A stretch of 64,000 nt of DNA from Candidatus Denitrolinea symbiosum (GTDB taxonomy: Bacteria > Chloroflexota > Anaerolineae > Anaerolineales > Villigracilaceae): the NCBI GenBank assembly GCA_017312345.1, contig BLAA01000004.1:186001-250000 (forward strand), read 5' to 3'. The notes beneath the pieces were generated by a model, which was given only the letters and a program-made list of their open reading frames with translations, was not told the DNA's origin and ran no database searches. Below, one piece after another: positions 8,120 to 17,032 of the stretch. The position numbers were made by a program, and so were the translations under genes. Each line of letters starts with the position of its first letter. The first letter of the stretch is position 1.

Positions 8120-9443
8120 GGAAATTCTCCAGGGCGCGCAGGGCGCGGTCTGCGTGGACGCGGGCGCGGTCGCGTCCCTTTAAGCGTTTGTCCGATTCGA
8201 GCGGAGGCAGGATCCCGAAGTTGGCTTTCATCGGCTGGAAGTCGCGCAGGTCGGCGTGGGTGATGTAATGGCAGAGCGCGCCGAGCATGGTCGTCTGCGG
8301 AAGTTCGAGCGCGGACGCGCCGCCGAGGACGCGCGCCGCGTTCCAGCCCGCCAGCAGGCCGGTGGCGATGTTGCCCATGTAGCCTTCCACGCCGGTGATC
8401 TGTCCCGCGAAGAGCAGGTCGTCGCGGGTCTTGTGCTGCAGGGTGGCGCGCAGGACTTTGGGCGAGGCGATGAAGGTGTTGCGGTGCATCTGCCCGTAGC
8501 GGACGAATTCCGCGCGCTCGAGCCCGGGGATGAGACGGAAGACCCGCTTCTGCTCCGGGAACTTGAGGTTGGTCTGGAAGCCGACCAGGTTGTACAAGTC
8601 TCCGGCGAGGTTGTCCTGACGGAGTTGCAGCGCGGCGTGCGGACGCCTGCCCGTGCGCGGGTCGGTCAGCCCGGTCGGGCGCATGGGACCGAAGGCCAGC
8701 GATTCCGCGCCGCGTTCCGCGAGGACTTCGACCGGCAGGCAGCCCTCGAAGAACGTCCCGGCTTTCACGCCGCCGCGGATGGCGTCTTCGAAGGCGCGCA
8801 GTTCGATGCGTTCCGCGGTTTTGAGCGCGGAGACGAACGCCTCGTATTCCGCTTTCGTGAAGGGACAGTTGATGTAGTCGCCCTCGTCGCGCTCGCCCGT
8901 GCTGTAGCGCGAGGCGCGGAAGGCGACGTCCATGTTGATCGAGTCGGCGGCGACGATGGGCGCGATGGCGTCGAAGAAGTAGAGATGTTCCGCGCCGTTG
9001 AGCGCGGCCAGGGATTCGGAGAGACGCGGCGAGGTGAGCGGTCCCGAGGCGACGATAGCCGCCGCGGCCGGGATCCCGGTCATCTCTTCGCGGACGAGGC
9101 GGATGCGCGGGTGATTTTCGATTCGCCCGGTGACGCGGCGCGCGAACAGGCCGCGGTCCACCGCAAGCGCCGCGCCGGCCGGCAGCGCGGATTCTTCCGC
9201 GCAGTCCAGCAGCATGGAACCGAGGCGGCGGCACTCCTCCTTGAGGAGTCCCGAAGCGCGGTCGGGCAGGTTGGAGCCGAGCGAGTTCGAGCAGACCAGT
9301 TCGGCCAGGTCGCCCGTCTCGTGCGCGCCGGTCGGGACGCGCGGGCGCATCTCGTAGAGCCTCACGTCCAACCCGCGCTCGGCGGCCTGCCACGCGGCTT
9401 CGCTCCCGGCCAGCCCGCCGCCGATGATGATGAGTTCGGTCAT
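8106..9443 (-). CDS. trmFO: FAD/folate-dependent tRNA U54 methyltransferase TrmFO
   Basis: TrmFO makes ribothymidine at position 54 of tRNA, using methylenetetrahydrofolate and reduced FAD. The 445-residue length is typical. The FAD-binding [20 protein letters not shown] opens the protein, and family landmarks follow: [47 protein letters not shown] and [16 protein letters not shown]. The promoter TACAAT lies 7 nt before the ATG, predicting a leaderless mRNA. The M28 peptidase gene follows with a 14-nt overlap. Confidence 0.96.
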   Translation of the reverse strand: MTELIIIGGGLAGSEAAWQAAERGLDVRLYEMRPRVPTGAHETGDLAELVCSNSLGSNLPDRASGLLKEECRRLGSMLLDCAEESALPAGAALAVDRGLFARRVTGRIENHPRIRLVREEMTGIPAAAAIVASGPLTSPRLSESLAALNGAEHLYFFDAIAPIVAADSINMDVAFRASRYSTGERDEGDYINCPFTKAEYEAFVSALKTAERIELRAFEDAIRGGVKAGTFFEGCLPVEVLAERGAESLAFGPMRPTGLTDPRTGRRPHAALQLRQDNLAGDLYNLVGFQTNLKFPEQKRVFRLIPGLERAEFVRYGQMHRNTFIASPKVLRATLQHKTRDDLLFAGQITGVEGYMGNIATGLLAGWNAARVLGGASALELPQTTMLGALCHYITHADLRDFQPMKANFGILPPLESDKRLKGRDRARVHADRALRALENFLDHP

Positions 9444-9450
9444 GGGTAAG

Positions 9451-9465
9451 ATTGTAACGTATAAT
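9451..9465. promoter_or_regulatory. Back-to-back divergent -10 boxes
   Basis: Only 29 nt separate the divergent start codons of trmFO and the GAF kinase. TACAAT (9451-9456, minus strand) lies 7 nt before the trmFO ATG. TATAAT (9460-9465, plus strand) lies 7 nt before the kinase ATG. Both transcripts would be leaderless, and polymerase could occupy only one side at a time. Neither has a good -35 match, and each -35 region would fall inside or at the start of the opposite gene. Confidence 0.6.
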
Positions 9466-9472
9466 TAACGCC

Positions 9473-12076
9473 ATGCCCGCCGATACTTCGTTCCTTAAGG
9501 ACGCCTGTCAGATCACCGGCGCGGACTGGGCTGTGCTGGCCGACCGCGACGACGGAGACTGGCGGCTGCGCGCTGCGCACGGACTCAGCCGCCCGGCCCG
9601 CGACCTGCTGCAAGAGCGTCTCGCCCGACCGGTCGCGGACGCGTGGCTGTGCGGCGCGGTCAACGCGGGCCGGCCGCGGACGCGCGCGGCGGGGGAAGTC
9701 CCCGCGCTCGAAGATTCGAACCTCCATGTCTATCCCATCGCGAATTCGTTTTCCGTCCTGATGGTGGCGGCGCGGAAGTCGGACGAACGCTTCCGGGACG
9801 TGTGGAAGATGGTCGCCGCGATGCGCGCCCCCTCGGACGACGAAGCGGGCGTCTCGCTCCTGCAATCGGAATTGCTCCTGCCCAACCTGCAATCCGAGGC
9901 GCCCTACGACGTGACGCGCCTGCTGGCGCGCGTCCTGCGCATGTTCGTGACGCGCGCCCGCGCGCAGGGAGGCTGGCTTGCCATCCGCCGCGCCGAGGCG
10001 CTCGAAGTGCAGGCGCAGTGGAACAGTCCGCAATCGGCGGACGCGGTCATGCCCATTGACGAGAATCCCCTGTGGCGGCGCGTCAACAAAACTTTGAAAC
10101 CCCTGTTCGCGAGCGCGGGCCAGGCCGATTGGGAACACGGCCCGCGCGAGGCGGCGCGCGGCTCGAAGGCCTTTGCCTGCTTCCCGCTCATCATCGGCCA
10201 ACGTATGATCGGCGCGGTCGCGCTCTGGCGGCAAAAACCCTTCACCGAGGAACAATCGCTCGCGCTCGACAATCTCTCCGCGCAGGTCGCGCCCGTCATC
10301 GAGATCGTCATCACCTTCGCTTCGATGGCCGATCATCTGCGCCGCCTGGCGGTGTTGAACGACGTGACGCTCACCGTGGCCTCGGCGCAAAACCTCGACC
10401 AGATCACCCGCCGCGTCTTCGGGCTGCTGGAGCGCGTCTTCCGCACCGACCGCGTGGCGCTCTACCTCCTCTCGGTGGACGGGAGCATGGTGCGCGAGTA
10501 CCACAACCGCGAGGGGAAGATTCTCCAGGCGGGGAGCGAGTCGAAGGAACACCGCCTCGCGCCGCTCATCAAAAGCGGGAAGACGCTGCGCCAGGCGGAC
10601 GCGTCCGCGGCGGGATTCGCCCCCGCCCAACCCGACTCGGCCTCCTTTCTCTTCATGCCGCTTCGTCACCGCGGGCGGACGATCGGCGCGCTCACCCTCG
10701 AAAGTCCTCGCGCCGACGCGTTTACCATCTACGACGAACATCTGCTCGTCGTCATCGCCTCGCACCTCGCGGGGCTGGTGGAGTACAGCCGTCTGCGCGA
10801 AGAAGCGGAGGGCCGCGCCCGCAACCTCGGTCTCATCCACGAGGTGGTGCAGGAAGTCGTCGGTCTCACCGACCTGCGCGAGATCGCCCAGATCACCTCC
10901 GACCTGCTCACCCAATATTTCTCCTACGAACTCGCCCTCGTCCTCCTTTTGGACTCAGGACAGAATCCCGCCGTGCGCGGCTTCGGCGGAAAGAGCGCGC
11001 CGCATGCCGAGCGCGCCTTTGCCAAAAACCCCGCCGCGTTGACGGACGGCATCTTCGGGCGCGTCCTGCGCTCCGGCCGGAGCGTCCTCGTCAACGACGC
11101 CGCCGCGGAACCCGACTATCGCCCGGCGCCGGGCAGCGCGGCCGGCTCGTTGATGTGCGTGGCCCTCCGTGACGGCGACCAGACGCTCGGTCTCATCCAC
11201 GTGGAGCGGCGCGACCGCAACGCCTTCACCCAGAACGACCTGCTCGACCTCGAGTCCCTGGCCGGCATCCTCGCCAGCGTGGTCTCCAGCGCAGACCAGT
11301 ACCAGCGCCTGCAAGAATCCATCCGCCAGTTGCGCGCCGCGCAGGACGAGTTGAAGAACCGCATCGAAGCCCAGCGCTCCGCCGAGAGCCGTCTCATCCA
11401 GGCCGCCAAACTGGCCGCCGTCGGCGAGATGGCCGCGGGCGTGGCGCACGAACTGAACAATCCCCTCACCACCGTGACAGGCTTCGCGGAGTTGACGCTC
11501 GAGGAACTCCCGCCCGACGCGGCCTCGCGTCCCGACCTCGAACTGGTGCTGCGCGAGGCGCGCCGCGCCCGCGACGTGGTCCGCCGCCTGCTCGATTTCG
11601 CCCGCCAGACCGAGTCCACGCGCGTCAGCGCCGACCTGAACGAAACGCTGCAAGATGTTGTCGAATTGACGCGTCACCTCATGCACACCAGCGGCGTCGT
11701 TTTCACGTCATCCCTTGCGCCGAACCTGCCCTGGGTCTCCGTGGATCGGAATCAGATGAAGCAGGTCTTCCTCAATCTCTTCCACAACGCTTTGCAGGCC
11801 ATGCCGACCGGCGGCGAGTTGAAATTGCAAACCAGCCGCGCCTCCCGCGACGGCCGCGAGTGGGTGGTCGCCTCGGTGCGCGATACCGGTCAGGGCATTT
11901 TGCCCGAACACCGCGAACGCGTCTTCGAGCCGTTCTTCACCACCAAATCGAACCAGGCCGGCACCGGGCTGGGACTCTCCGTCACCTACGGCATCGTCAC
12001 CGATCACGGCGGCGTCATCGAGGTCGAGAGCCAGCCCGGCGAAGGCTCCACATTCACAGTATGGCTGCCAATCTGA
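9473..12076 (+). CDS. Multi-GAF sensor histidine kinase (NtrB-like transmitter)
   Basis: This is an 867-residue soluble kinase. Three GAF-like regions (about 130-290, 295-440 and 450-610) precede the transmitter; typical edges are LFMPLRHRGRTIGALTLES and SLMCVALRDGDQTLGLIHVE. The H box is MAAGVAHELNNPLTTVTGFA, of the NtrB type. The ATPase domain has VFLNLFHNALQAMP, DTGQGILPEHRERVFEPF and GTGLGLSVTYGIV. It is the first gene of a three-gene two-component operon; its TGA overlaps the next ATG as TGATG. A TATAAT 7 nt before the ATG predicts a leaderless mRNA. The signal is not evident. Confidence 0.92.
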   Translation: MPADTSFLKDACQITGADWAVLADRDDGDWRLRAAHGLSRPARDLLQERLARPVADAWLCGAVNAGRPRTRAAGEVPALEDSNLHVYPIANSFSVLMVAARKSDERFRDVWKMVAAMRAPSDDEAGVSLLQSELLLPNLQSEAPYDVTRLLARVLRMFVTRARAQGGWLAIRRAEALEVQAQWNSPQSADAVMPIDENPLWRRVNKTLKPLFASAGQADWEHGPREAARGSKAFACFPLIIGQRMIGAVALWRQKPFTEEQSLALDNLSAQVAPVIEIVITFASMADHLRRLAVLNDVTLTVASAQNLDQITRRVFGLLERVFRTDRVALYLLSVDGSMVREYHNREGKILQAGSESKEHRLAPLIKSGKTLRQADASAAGFAPAQPDSASFLFMPLRHRGRTIGALTLESPRADAFTIYDEHLLVVIASHLAGLVEYSRLREEAEGRARNLGLIHEVVQEVVGLTDLREIAQITSDLLTQYFSYELALVLLLDSGQNPAVRGFGGKSAPHAERAFAKNPAALTDGIFGRVLRSGRSVLVNDAAAEPDYRPAPGSAAGSLMCVALRDGDQTLGLIHVERRDRNAFTQNDLLDLESLAGILASVVSSADQYQRLQESIRQLRAAQDELKNRIEAQRSAESRLIQAAKLAAVGEMAAGVAHELNNPLTTVTGFAELTLEELPPDAASRPDLELVLREARRARDVVRRLLDFARQTESTRVSADLNETLQDVVELTRHLMHTSGVVFTSSLAPNLPWVSVDRNQMKQVFLNLFHNALQAMPTGGELKLQTSRASRDGREWVVASVRDTGQGILPEHRERVFEPFFTTKSNQAGTGLGLSVTYGIVTDHGGVIEVESQPGEGSTFTVWLPI

Positions 12077-13656
12077 TGGACAGACTTTCCATCCTCGTAC
12101 TCGACGACGAACCGGGCATCACGCTTCTCTGCAAACGCATCCTGGAGCGCGACGGCTTCGACGTGACGGCTTTCACTGAGCCGCGCAACGCCATGGATGA
12201 GTTGACGCGCCGCCGCTTCGACCTCCTGCTGGTGGACATCCGCATGCCCGAAGTGGACGGCTTCGACGTCATCTCGCACGCCCATCGTGTCCAACCCGAC
12301 CTCGCCGTGCTGGTGATGACCGGCTTCGGCACCGTCGAGACCGCCATCCGCGCCCTCCGCTCGGGCGTGGACGGCCTGCTGCTCAAACCCTTCCAGCAGG
12401 GCGCCGAATTGATGAAGGCCGTCCGCCAGGCGCTGACCGACAAGCAAAACAAACGCGACGCGGCCCGCATCCAAACCCTGCGCCCGCTCTTCTCGATCAC
12501 CGAGGCGATGTTCAGCGAGACCGAGCCGCGCCGCCTCCTGGATCTTATCCTGACCGCCGTCTGCGGACATTTGGACTGCCCGCGCGCGGCCTACTTCCAA
12601 CTCGACGCCCCGGGCGAGACGCTGAACCTGCTGGCCGGGCGCGGCGACCCTCCCTTCGGCGCCGCGGACGCGTCCGTGCTGGGCGCGCAGGCCGCGCGGC
12701 TCGAGGCCCCGGCCCTGGTCAACGCCGAGGGTCCCGGCGACCCGGCCGCGCAGTCCGAGATGAAGCGGGGCGGGCTGGCCTCCATCCTGTTCGTACCGGT
12801 GACGCGTCCGGGCGGGCGGAGTCTGCTTTTCGCGGGACGCGCGTCGGGCCAGTCTCCCTTTCGCGAGGCCGACGTGGAAATGTTCCAGATCCTGGCGCGG
12901 CAGGCGGTGGCCGCGATGGAGAACGCGCGGCTCTACGCCGAACTGCGCGACTATGTGCGCCGCGTGGAGGAATCGCAGCAGGCGCTGTTGCAGGCCGAGA
13001 AGATGGCCGCCGCCGGGCGACTCACCGCCTCCATCGCGCACGAGATCAACAACCCCTTGCAGGGCGTCCAGAATTGCATCCACCTGGCCGGGCGCGCAGA
13101 CCTGCCCGCGGAGAAACGCGCCGAATACTTTGAACTGGCGCGCGCCGAACTGGACCGCCTGCAGACCACCGTTAAACGCATGTTAGACTTTTACCGTCCG
13201 AACTCGGTCTCGCCGGAGGACGTGGACCTGGCCGAACTGCTTTCGCATGTGCTGGTCTTGATGGGGAAGCAGTTGGACGAGCGGGGGATTCGCGTCCACA
13301 TGGAATTGCCGGGGCGGCTTCCGCGCGTGAAGGCGGTCGGCAGCCAGATCCAGCAGGTGTTCATCAACCTGATCCTGAACGCGTACGACGCCATGCCCGG
13401 CGGCGGCGAGCTGCAGGTCCGCGCCCGCGCCGCGAAGGGTGAAGTGGAGATCCTGTTCGAGGACAGCGGGCCCGGCGTCCCGTTGAGCGAGAGCCGAAAC
13501 ATCTTCGAGCCGTTCGTCAGTTCCAAAGTGGGCGGCACGGGGCTGGGTCTTACGGTAAGTTACAATATCGTCACCGCGCACGGCGGCAGGCTGGAAGCGA
13601 CGCAGGGGCGCGGCAACGGCGCTTGTTTTCGCGTGACGCTTCCCATGGAGAGGTGA
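12076..13656 (+). CDS. Receiver-GAF-histidine kinase
   Basis: This 526-residue protein has inverted order: an N-terminal receiver (ILVLDDEPG, phosphoacceptor Asp in LLLVDIRMPEVDGFD, VMTGFGT, LLKPFQQ), then a GAF region (about 150-300), then HisKA (MAAAGRLTASIAHEINNPLQ) and an ATPase domain (FINLILNAYDAMPGGG, EDSGPGVPL, GGTGLGLTVSYNIV). It can thus be phosphorylated by the preceding kinase and pass phosphate on. I start at the ATG overlapping the previous stop codon; an in-frame ATG at 12061 would add MAANL. The downstream regulator begins 1 nt after its stop. Confidence 0.92.
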   Translation: MDRLSILVLDDEPGITLLCKRILERDGFDVTAFTEPRNAMDELTRRRFDLLLVDIRMPEVDGFDVISHAHRVQPDLAVLVMTGFGTVETAIRALRSGVDGLLLKPFQQGAELMKAVRQALTDKQNKRDAARIQTLRPLFSITEAMFSETEPRRLLDLILTAVCGHLDCPRAAYFQLDAPGETLNLLAGRGDPPFGAADASVLGAQAARLEAPALVNAEGPGDPAAQSEMKRGGLASILFVPVTRPGGRSLLFAGRASGQSPFREADVEMFQILARQAVAAMENARLYAELRDYVRRVEESQQALLQAEKMAAAGRLTASIAHEINNPLQGVQNCIHLAGRADLPAEKRAEYFELARAELDRLQTTVKRMLDFYRPNSVSPEDVDLAELLSHVLVLMGKQLDERGIRVHMELPGRLPRVKAVGSQIQQVFINLILNAYDAMPGGGELQVRARAAKGEVEILFEDSGPGVPLSESRNIFEPFVSSKVGGTGLGLTVSYNIVTAHGGRLEATQGRGNGACFRVTLPMER

Positions 13657-13657
13657 T

Positions 13658-14392
13658 ATGAAATCTGTGATCCTGGTCGTGGATGACGAGCCGGTGGCGC
13701 GCCAGTCGCTTTCGGATATTTTGCGGCTGGAAGGTTTCAGCGTGAACGCGGTCCCCAACGGACAGGCGGCGGTGGAATACGTCCGCACTCATTCGGTGGA
13801 TTTGATGGTGGTGGACCTGCGCATGCCCGGCATGGACGGGCTGGAGGTGATCCAGGTGGTCAACCAGGTCTCGCCGGATACCGAGGTGATCCTGCTGACC
13901 GCGCACGGTTCGATGGAGTCCGCGGTCCAGGCGCTGCGGCTGCGGATTCACGACTACCTTTCAAAGCCGGCGGCGCCGCATCAGATTCTCGCCAGCGTGA
14001 AGAAGGGACTGGCGCGGCGGGAGGCCCGCGTGAAGGAACGCGGCCTCCCCGGACTGGCCGCGGACGAGGCGGTCTCCGAGTTTCGCTTCAGGGACGGCGC
14101 GGTCGCCGATCTCTCGCGGCGGATGATCCGCAAGGGGAGGAAGGAGGCGCATCTCACCCCCGCCGAGGGACGCCTGTTGCGCATCCTGCTGGAAAACCCC
14201 GGCCGCGTGTTTTCTCACCGCGACCTGGTGCTGTTGGTGCAGGGCTACGACACTTCCCCGCAGGAGGCGCCGGAAGTGCTTCGTCCGCTGGTCAGCCGCC
14301 TGCGCCACAAACTGGAAGATTTCCCCGACCTGATGAAGCGCATCTCCAGCGTGCGCGGCACGGGTTATGTGTACGAGGAAAACGGGAGTTAA
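13658..14392 (+). CDS. OmpR-type response regulator
   Basis: This 244-residue regulator has a receiver domain (VVDDEPVARQS; phosphoacceptor in MVVDLRMPGMDGLE; LLTAHGS; YLSKPAAPH) and a C-terminal winged helix (LTPAEGRLLRILLENPGRVF, SRLRHKLE, ISSVRGTGYVYEE), so it should bind DNA when phosphorylated. GAGAGG lies just before the ATG, 1 nt after the upstream kinase stop codon. It is the output of the three-gene operon from 9473. Its stop overlaps the stop of the convergent EamA gene by 4 nt. Targets are unknown. Confidence 0.93.
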   Translation: MKSVILVVDDEPVARQSLSDILRLEGFSVNAVPNGQAAVEYVRTHSVDLMVVDLRMPGMDGLEVIQVVNQVSPDTEVILLTAHGSMESAVQALRLRIHDYLSKPAAPHQILASVKKGLARREARVKERGLPGLAADEAVSEFRFRDGAVADLSRRMIRKGRKEAHLTPAEGRLLRILLENPGRVFSHRDLVLLVQGYDTSPQEAPEVLRPLVSRLRHKLEDFPDLMKRISSVRGTGYVYEENGS

Positions 14393-15336
14393 TCGTGCGG
14401 CCCCCAGGGGGTATCGGGCGGGATATTGGGCGGGCGGATCCAGTTCAACCAGCCACTTTTGGGGTTTTTTCTCGGCGGCGGCGCGTCTTTGCCGGTCAAC
14501 AACAAGCTGGCGACAAGGCCGCCCGCGCCCAGCCATTGGACGGGGGTCAGGTTTTCGCCCAGCAGCCAGTGACTGAATCCGATCGCCACCAGTAATTCGC
14601 TCAGTCCGAGCAGGGCAGTCTGCATCCCGCCGAGGTGTTTGACGCCGAGGAAGAGCGTCAGCCGCGCCAGGAAGGTGACCAGCGTCAGACCGACGACCGG
14701 CCACCAGGAGACGTTTCCCGAAGGAAGGCGCGGGTCGAGAATCAGGAAGGCGGGCAGCGTTACCGCGCTCATGGCGAGGAGCGTGTAGAGCGTCACCGTC
14801 GGCGCGGGGACGTCGTATAGCACGCGTTGGTTGATCGGCAGGTGAAAGGCGTAAAGCGCGGAGCCGACGAGCATCATTACGACGCCGAGCGGGTCCACGT
14901 CGCCGCGAAAGCCCCCGGTAAGCAGGATCACCGCCAGCATGGCCAGCAGGGTGCGGAAGACGGTCATCCGGCTGAGGGGCGCGCGGTCCAGGATGATCGA
15001 AAAGGCCAGAAAGATGGGATAGAGGGAATAGAGCATCTGCCCGATGGAGGCGGGCAGTCTCGCCAGCGACATGTAGTAGAAGATCGAGCCGACGCCGTTG
15101 ATGAAGCCGGCCAGCGTACAGCCCATCAAGCCGACGGGATAAATGAAGAGGTATTGGCGTTTAAAGAGCGCGACGAGGGTGAAGAGCAACAGGGCGGCGA
15201 ACGCCGTCCGCAGGGCCACAACGGCCAGTGGGGAGAATCCGAACAGGATGGCCTGCCGGCCCAGCACGGGAGCCAGTCCGAGCAGAAAGGCCGAGGCAAG
15301 CGCGGCCTGAATCCCTTTGGAACGCTCCGTTTTCAT
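14389..15336 (-). CDS. EamA/DMT-family transporter
   Basis: The 315-residue protein has ten predicted membrane helices in two EamA repeats: ALASAFLLGLAPVLGRQAIL opens the first, and VGSALYAFHLPINQRVL starts the second. The DMT superfamily includes amino-acid exporters such as RhtA (threonine/homoserine), as well as many of unknown substrate. It starts 13 nt after the threonine-synthase-like fusion gene on the same strand and is probably the last gene of the sensory operon. The pairing makes an amino-acid substrate plausible but not shown. No strong ribosome site is visible. Confidence 0.88.
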   Translation of the reverse strand: MKTERSKGIQAALASAFLLGLAPVLGRQAILFGFSPLAVVALRTAFAALLLFTLVALFKRQYLFIYPVGLMGCTLAGFINGVGSIFYYMSLARLPASIGQMLYSLYPIFLAFSIILDRAPLSRMTVFRTLLAMLAVILLTGGFRGDVDPLGVVMMLVGSALYAFHLPINQRVLYDVPAPTVTLYTLLAMSAVTLPAFLILDPRLPSGNVSWWPVVGLTLVTFLARLTLFLGVKHLGGMQTALLGLSELLVAIGFSHWLLGENLTPVQWLGAGGLVASLLLTGKDAPPPRKNPKSGWLNWIRPPNIPPDTPWGPHD

Positions 15337-15349
15337 CGCATCGTTGCTT

Positions 15350-17014
15350 TCAGCGTAACAGAGACCGCACCTCTTCCAGGAACTCGTCGTTGAGGAAATC
15401 TCCTTTTTGCATCAATGCCTGGATCTGTCCCGCCAGTTTGCTTTTTTCGTCGGGGGTCAATTCCTTGGCCGAGGCCACGATGACGGGAATTTCGGCGGTT
15501 TCGGTTTGGGCTTTCAGGCGGTCGAGGACCGCGAACCCGTCCATTTCGGGCATCATCAGGTCGAGGATGACGAGGTCGGGCAATTCCTTTTGGATGAGTT
15601 CCAGCCCCGACCTGCCGTCCGCGGTTTCGAGAATCTCGAACTCTCCCTGCGACTGGAGGATGCGGCGGATCAACCGCCGGGACTCGGGACTGTCGTCCAC
15701 GATGGCGATCCGCTTGAAGCGGTCGGGCGCGACGTTCGTCAGCGCGGCCAGCAAACCTTCCTGCGGTTTGCCCTCCGCCCGCGAAGGGAGCGCCACGTTG
15801 CGCGACCAGTTGTCGCCCAGGATGTAGGGTTCGGCCGGCATGGTATGACCGGTGCAGTTGACCACAATCACGTCGGTGGGTTTGACGATGCCGGCGCGGA
15901 TGAGTTTGAACAACCCCGCGAAGGCCACGGCCGCGGCGGGTTCGGCGGAGATGCCCTCCATCTTTGCCAGGACGTGCATGGCGCGGTAGGTTTCCTCGTC
16001 GGTGGCGCTTTCGAAGACTCCCCCGGTTTCGTCCACGCGCTGGCGCAGCAGGGTGTAGGCGCGGCCGGGGTCGCCGGTGGCGAGCGTCTCGATGTGCGTG
16101 CGCGGCGTGGCGACCGGTTCAGCCTCCTCCAATCCCTTTTTCCAGGATCGGACCATCGGCGCGCAGCCGTCAGCCTGGATGGGCGCGAGCGCGGGCATGC
16201 GGTCGGTCCAACCCATCTGCTTCAATTCGCGGAAGCCTTTGTAGACGCCGATGGGTCCCATCCCGCCGCTGACGGCCTGGATGTACCAGTCCGGCGCGCG
16301 CCAGCGCGGGCCGTTTCCGTTCGAGGGAGGGCCGAGGCGGGCGGTGAGTTGCTCGCTGATCTCAAAGGCGATGGTCTTCATGGCTTCGATGGACGTGACG
16401 GCGCGCGCCCCGCGGTCGAGGTGGAGGTTGCGCTGACGGGCGAACTCGGCCGCCAGTTGTTTGGCCTGGTCGTAGGAGGCGGTCACTTTGACGACCTGGC
16501 TCCCGTAGAGCGCGATCTCGTGCATTTTGACGGCCGGGACGAGGCTGGTGACGAACGCCCATAGTTTGATTCCCGCGCGGGCCGCGTACGCCGAATAAGC
16601 GATGGCGACGTTCCCGGTGGAGGCGGCCACCATCTCGGTGATGCCGGCCTCTTTGAGCGCCGCGATGGTGACGGCCGCCTGGCGGTCCTTGAAGGAACCC
16701 GTCGGGCCCTGGCGCTCGTCCTTGATGAAGAGGTTGGGAGTCCCCAGCATCATGCCGAGGTTGACGGCCTGGATCAGGGGAGCGCCTCCCTCGCCGAGGC
16801 TGAGGGAGGGATTGGGGTTGCGAATCGGCAGGAGTTCGCGGTATCGCCACAGGTCGAAGGGGCGGGAGGCGAGGAGCCGGGGCAGGGTTTCCGCGGCGGA
16901 AGCATAGTCGTATTCCGCCTCGGTCCACTGGCTGTTACAGCGCGGGCAATGGACGGATGCGGGCGAAAACGGCGCGGCAAGGCCGCAATCAATGCATTTG
17001 ACTGAAAAAGACAT
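15350..17014 (-). CDS. Threonine-synthase-like PLP enzyme fused to receiver domain
   Basis: The 554-residue protein has two parts. Residues 1-415 resemble the zinc-ribbon class of threonine synthase: Cys pairs 7/10 and 23/26, the PLP lysine near 109 in QGPTGSFKDRQAA, a phosphate-site loop ASTGNVAIAYSAYAARAG, VSGGMGPIGVYKGF and the late TGHTMPAEP. Residues about 435-554 are a complete receiver domain: acidic pair near 440, phosphoacceptor Asp near 485 in LVILDLMMPEMDG, Ser near 515 and Lys near 537. I know of no standard threonine synthase with such a fusion. The frame is continuous, without a stop or codon-usage break. The gene is 18 nt downstream of a two-receiver hybrid kinase whose last domain has a similar ending. 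Phosphorylation control of enzyme activity is inferred. Confidence 0.88.
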   Translation of the reverse strand: MSFSVKCIDCGLAAPFSPASVHCPRCNSQWTEAEYDYASAAETLPRLLASRPFDLWRYRELLPIRNPNPSLSLGEGGAPLIQAVNLGMMLGTPNLFIKDERQGPTGSFKDRQAAVTIAALKEAGITEMVAASTGNVAIAYSAYAARAGIKLWAFVTSLVPAVKMHEIALYGSQVVKVTASYDQAKQLAAEFARQRNLHLDRGARAVTSIEAMKTIAFEISEQLTARLGPPSNGNGPRWRAPDWYIQAVSGGMGPIGVYKGFRELKQMGWTDRMPALAPIQADGCAPMVRSWKKGLEEAEPVATPRTHIETLATGDPGRAYTLLRQRVDETGGVFESATDEETYRAMHVLAKMEGISAEPAAAVAFAGLFKLIRAGIVKPTDVIVVNCTGHTMPAEPYILGDNWSRNVALPSRAEGKPQEGLLAALTNVAPDRFKRIAIVDDSPESRRLIRRILQSQGEFEILETADGRSGLELIQKELPDLVILDLMMPEMDGFAVLDRLKAQTETAEIPVIVASAKELTPDEKSKLAGQIQALMQKGDFLNDEFLEEVRSLLR

Positions 17015-17032
17015 GGAATGACTCTGAGGGGT

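Noticed and set aside
6425..8263. A 612-codon open frame on the plus strand
   Set aside because: It lies antisense to a clear histidine kinase and M28 peptidase, has shadow-like Arg/Val/Glu/Asp-rich composition and no recognisable domain. High GC opens such frames.
15350..17014. The enzyme-receiver fusion as a frameshift or chimeric artefact
   Set aside because: The frame is continuous through the linker with similar base use on both sides, and the receiver keeps all key residues. Read-level data could still overturn this.
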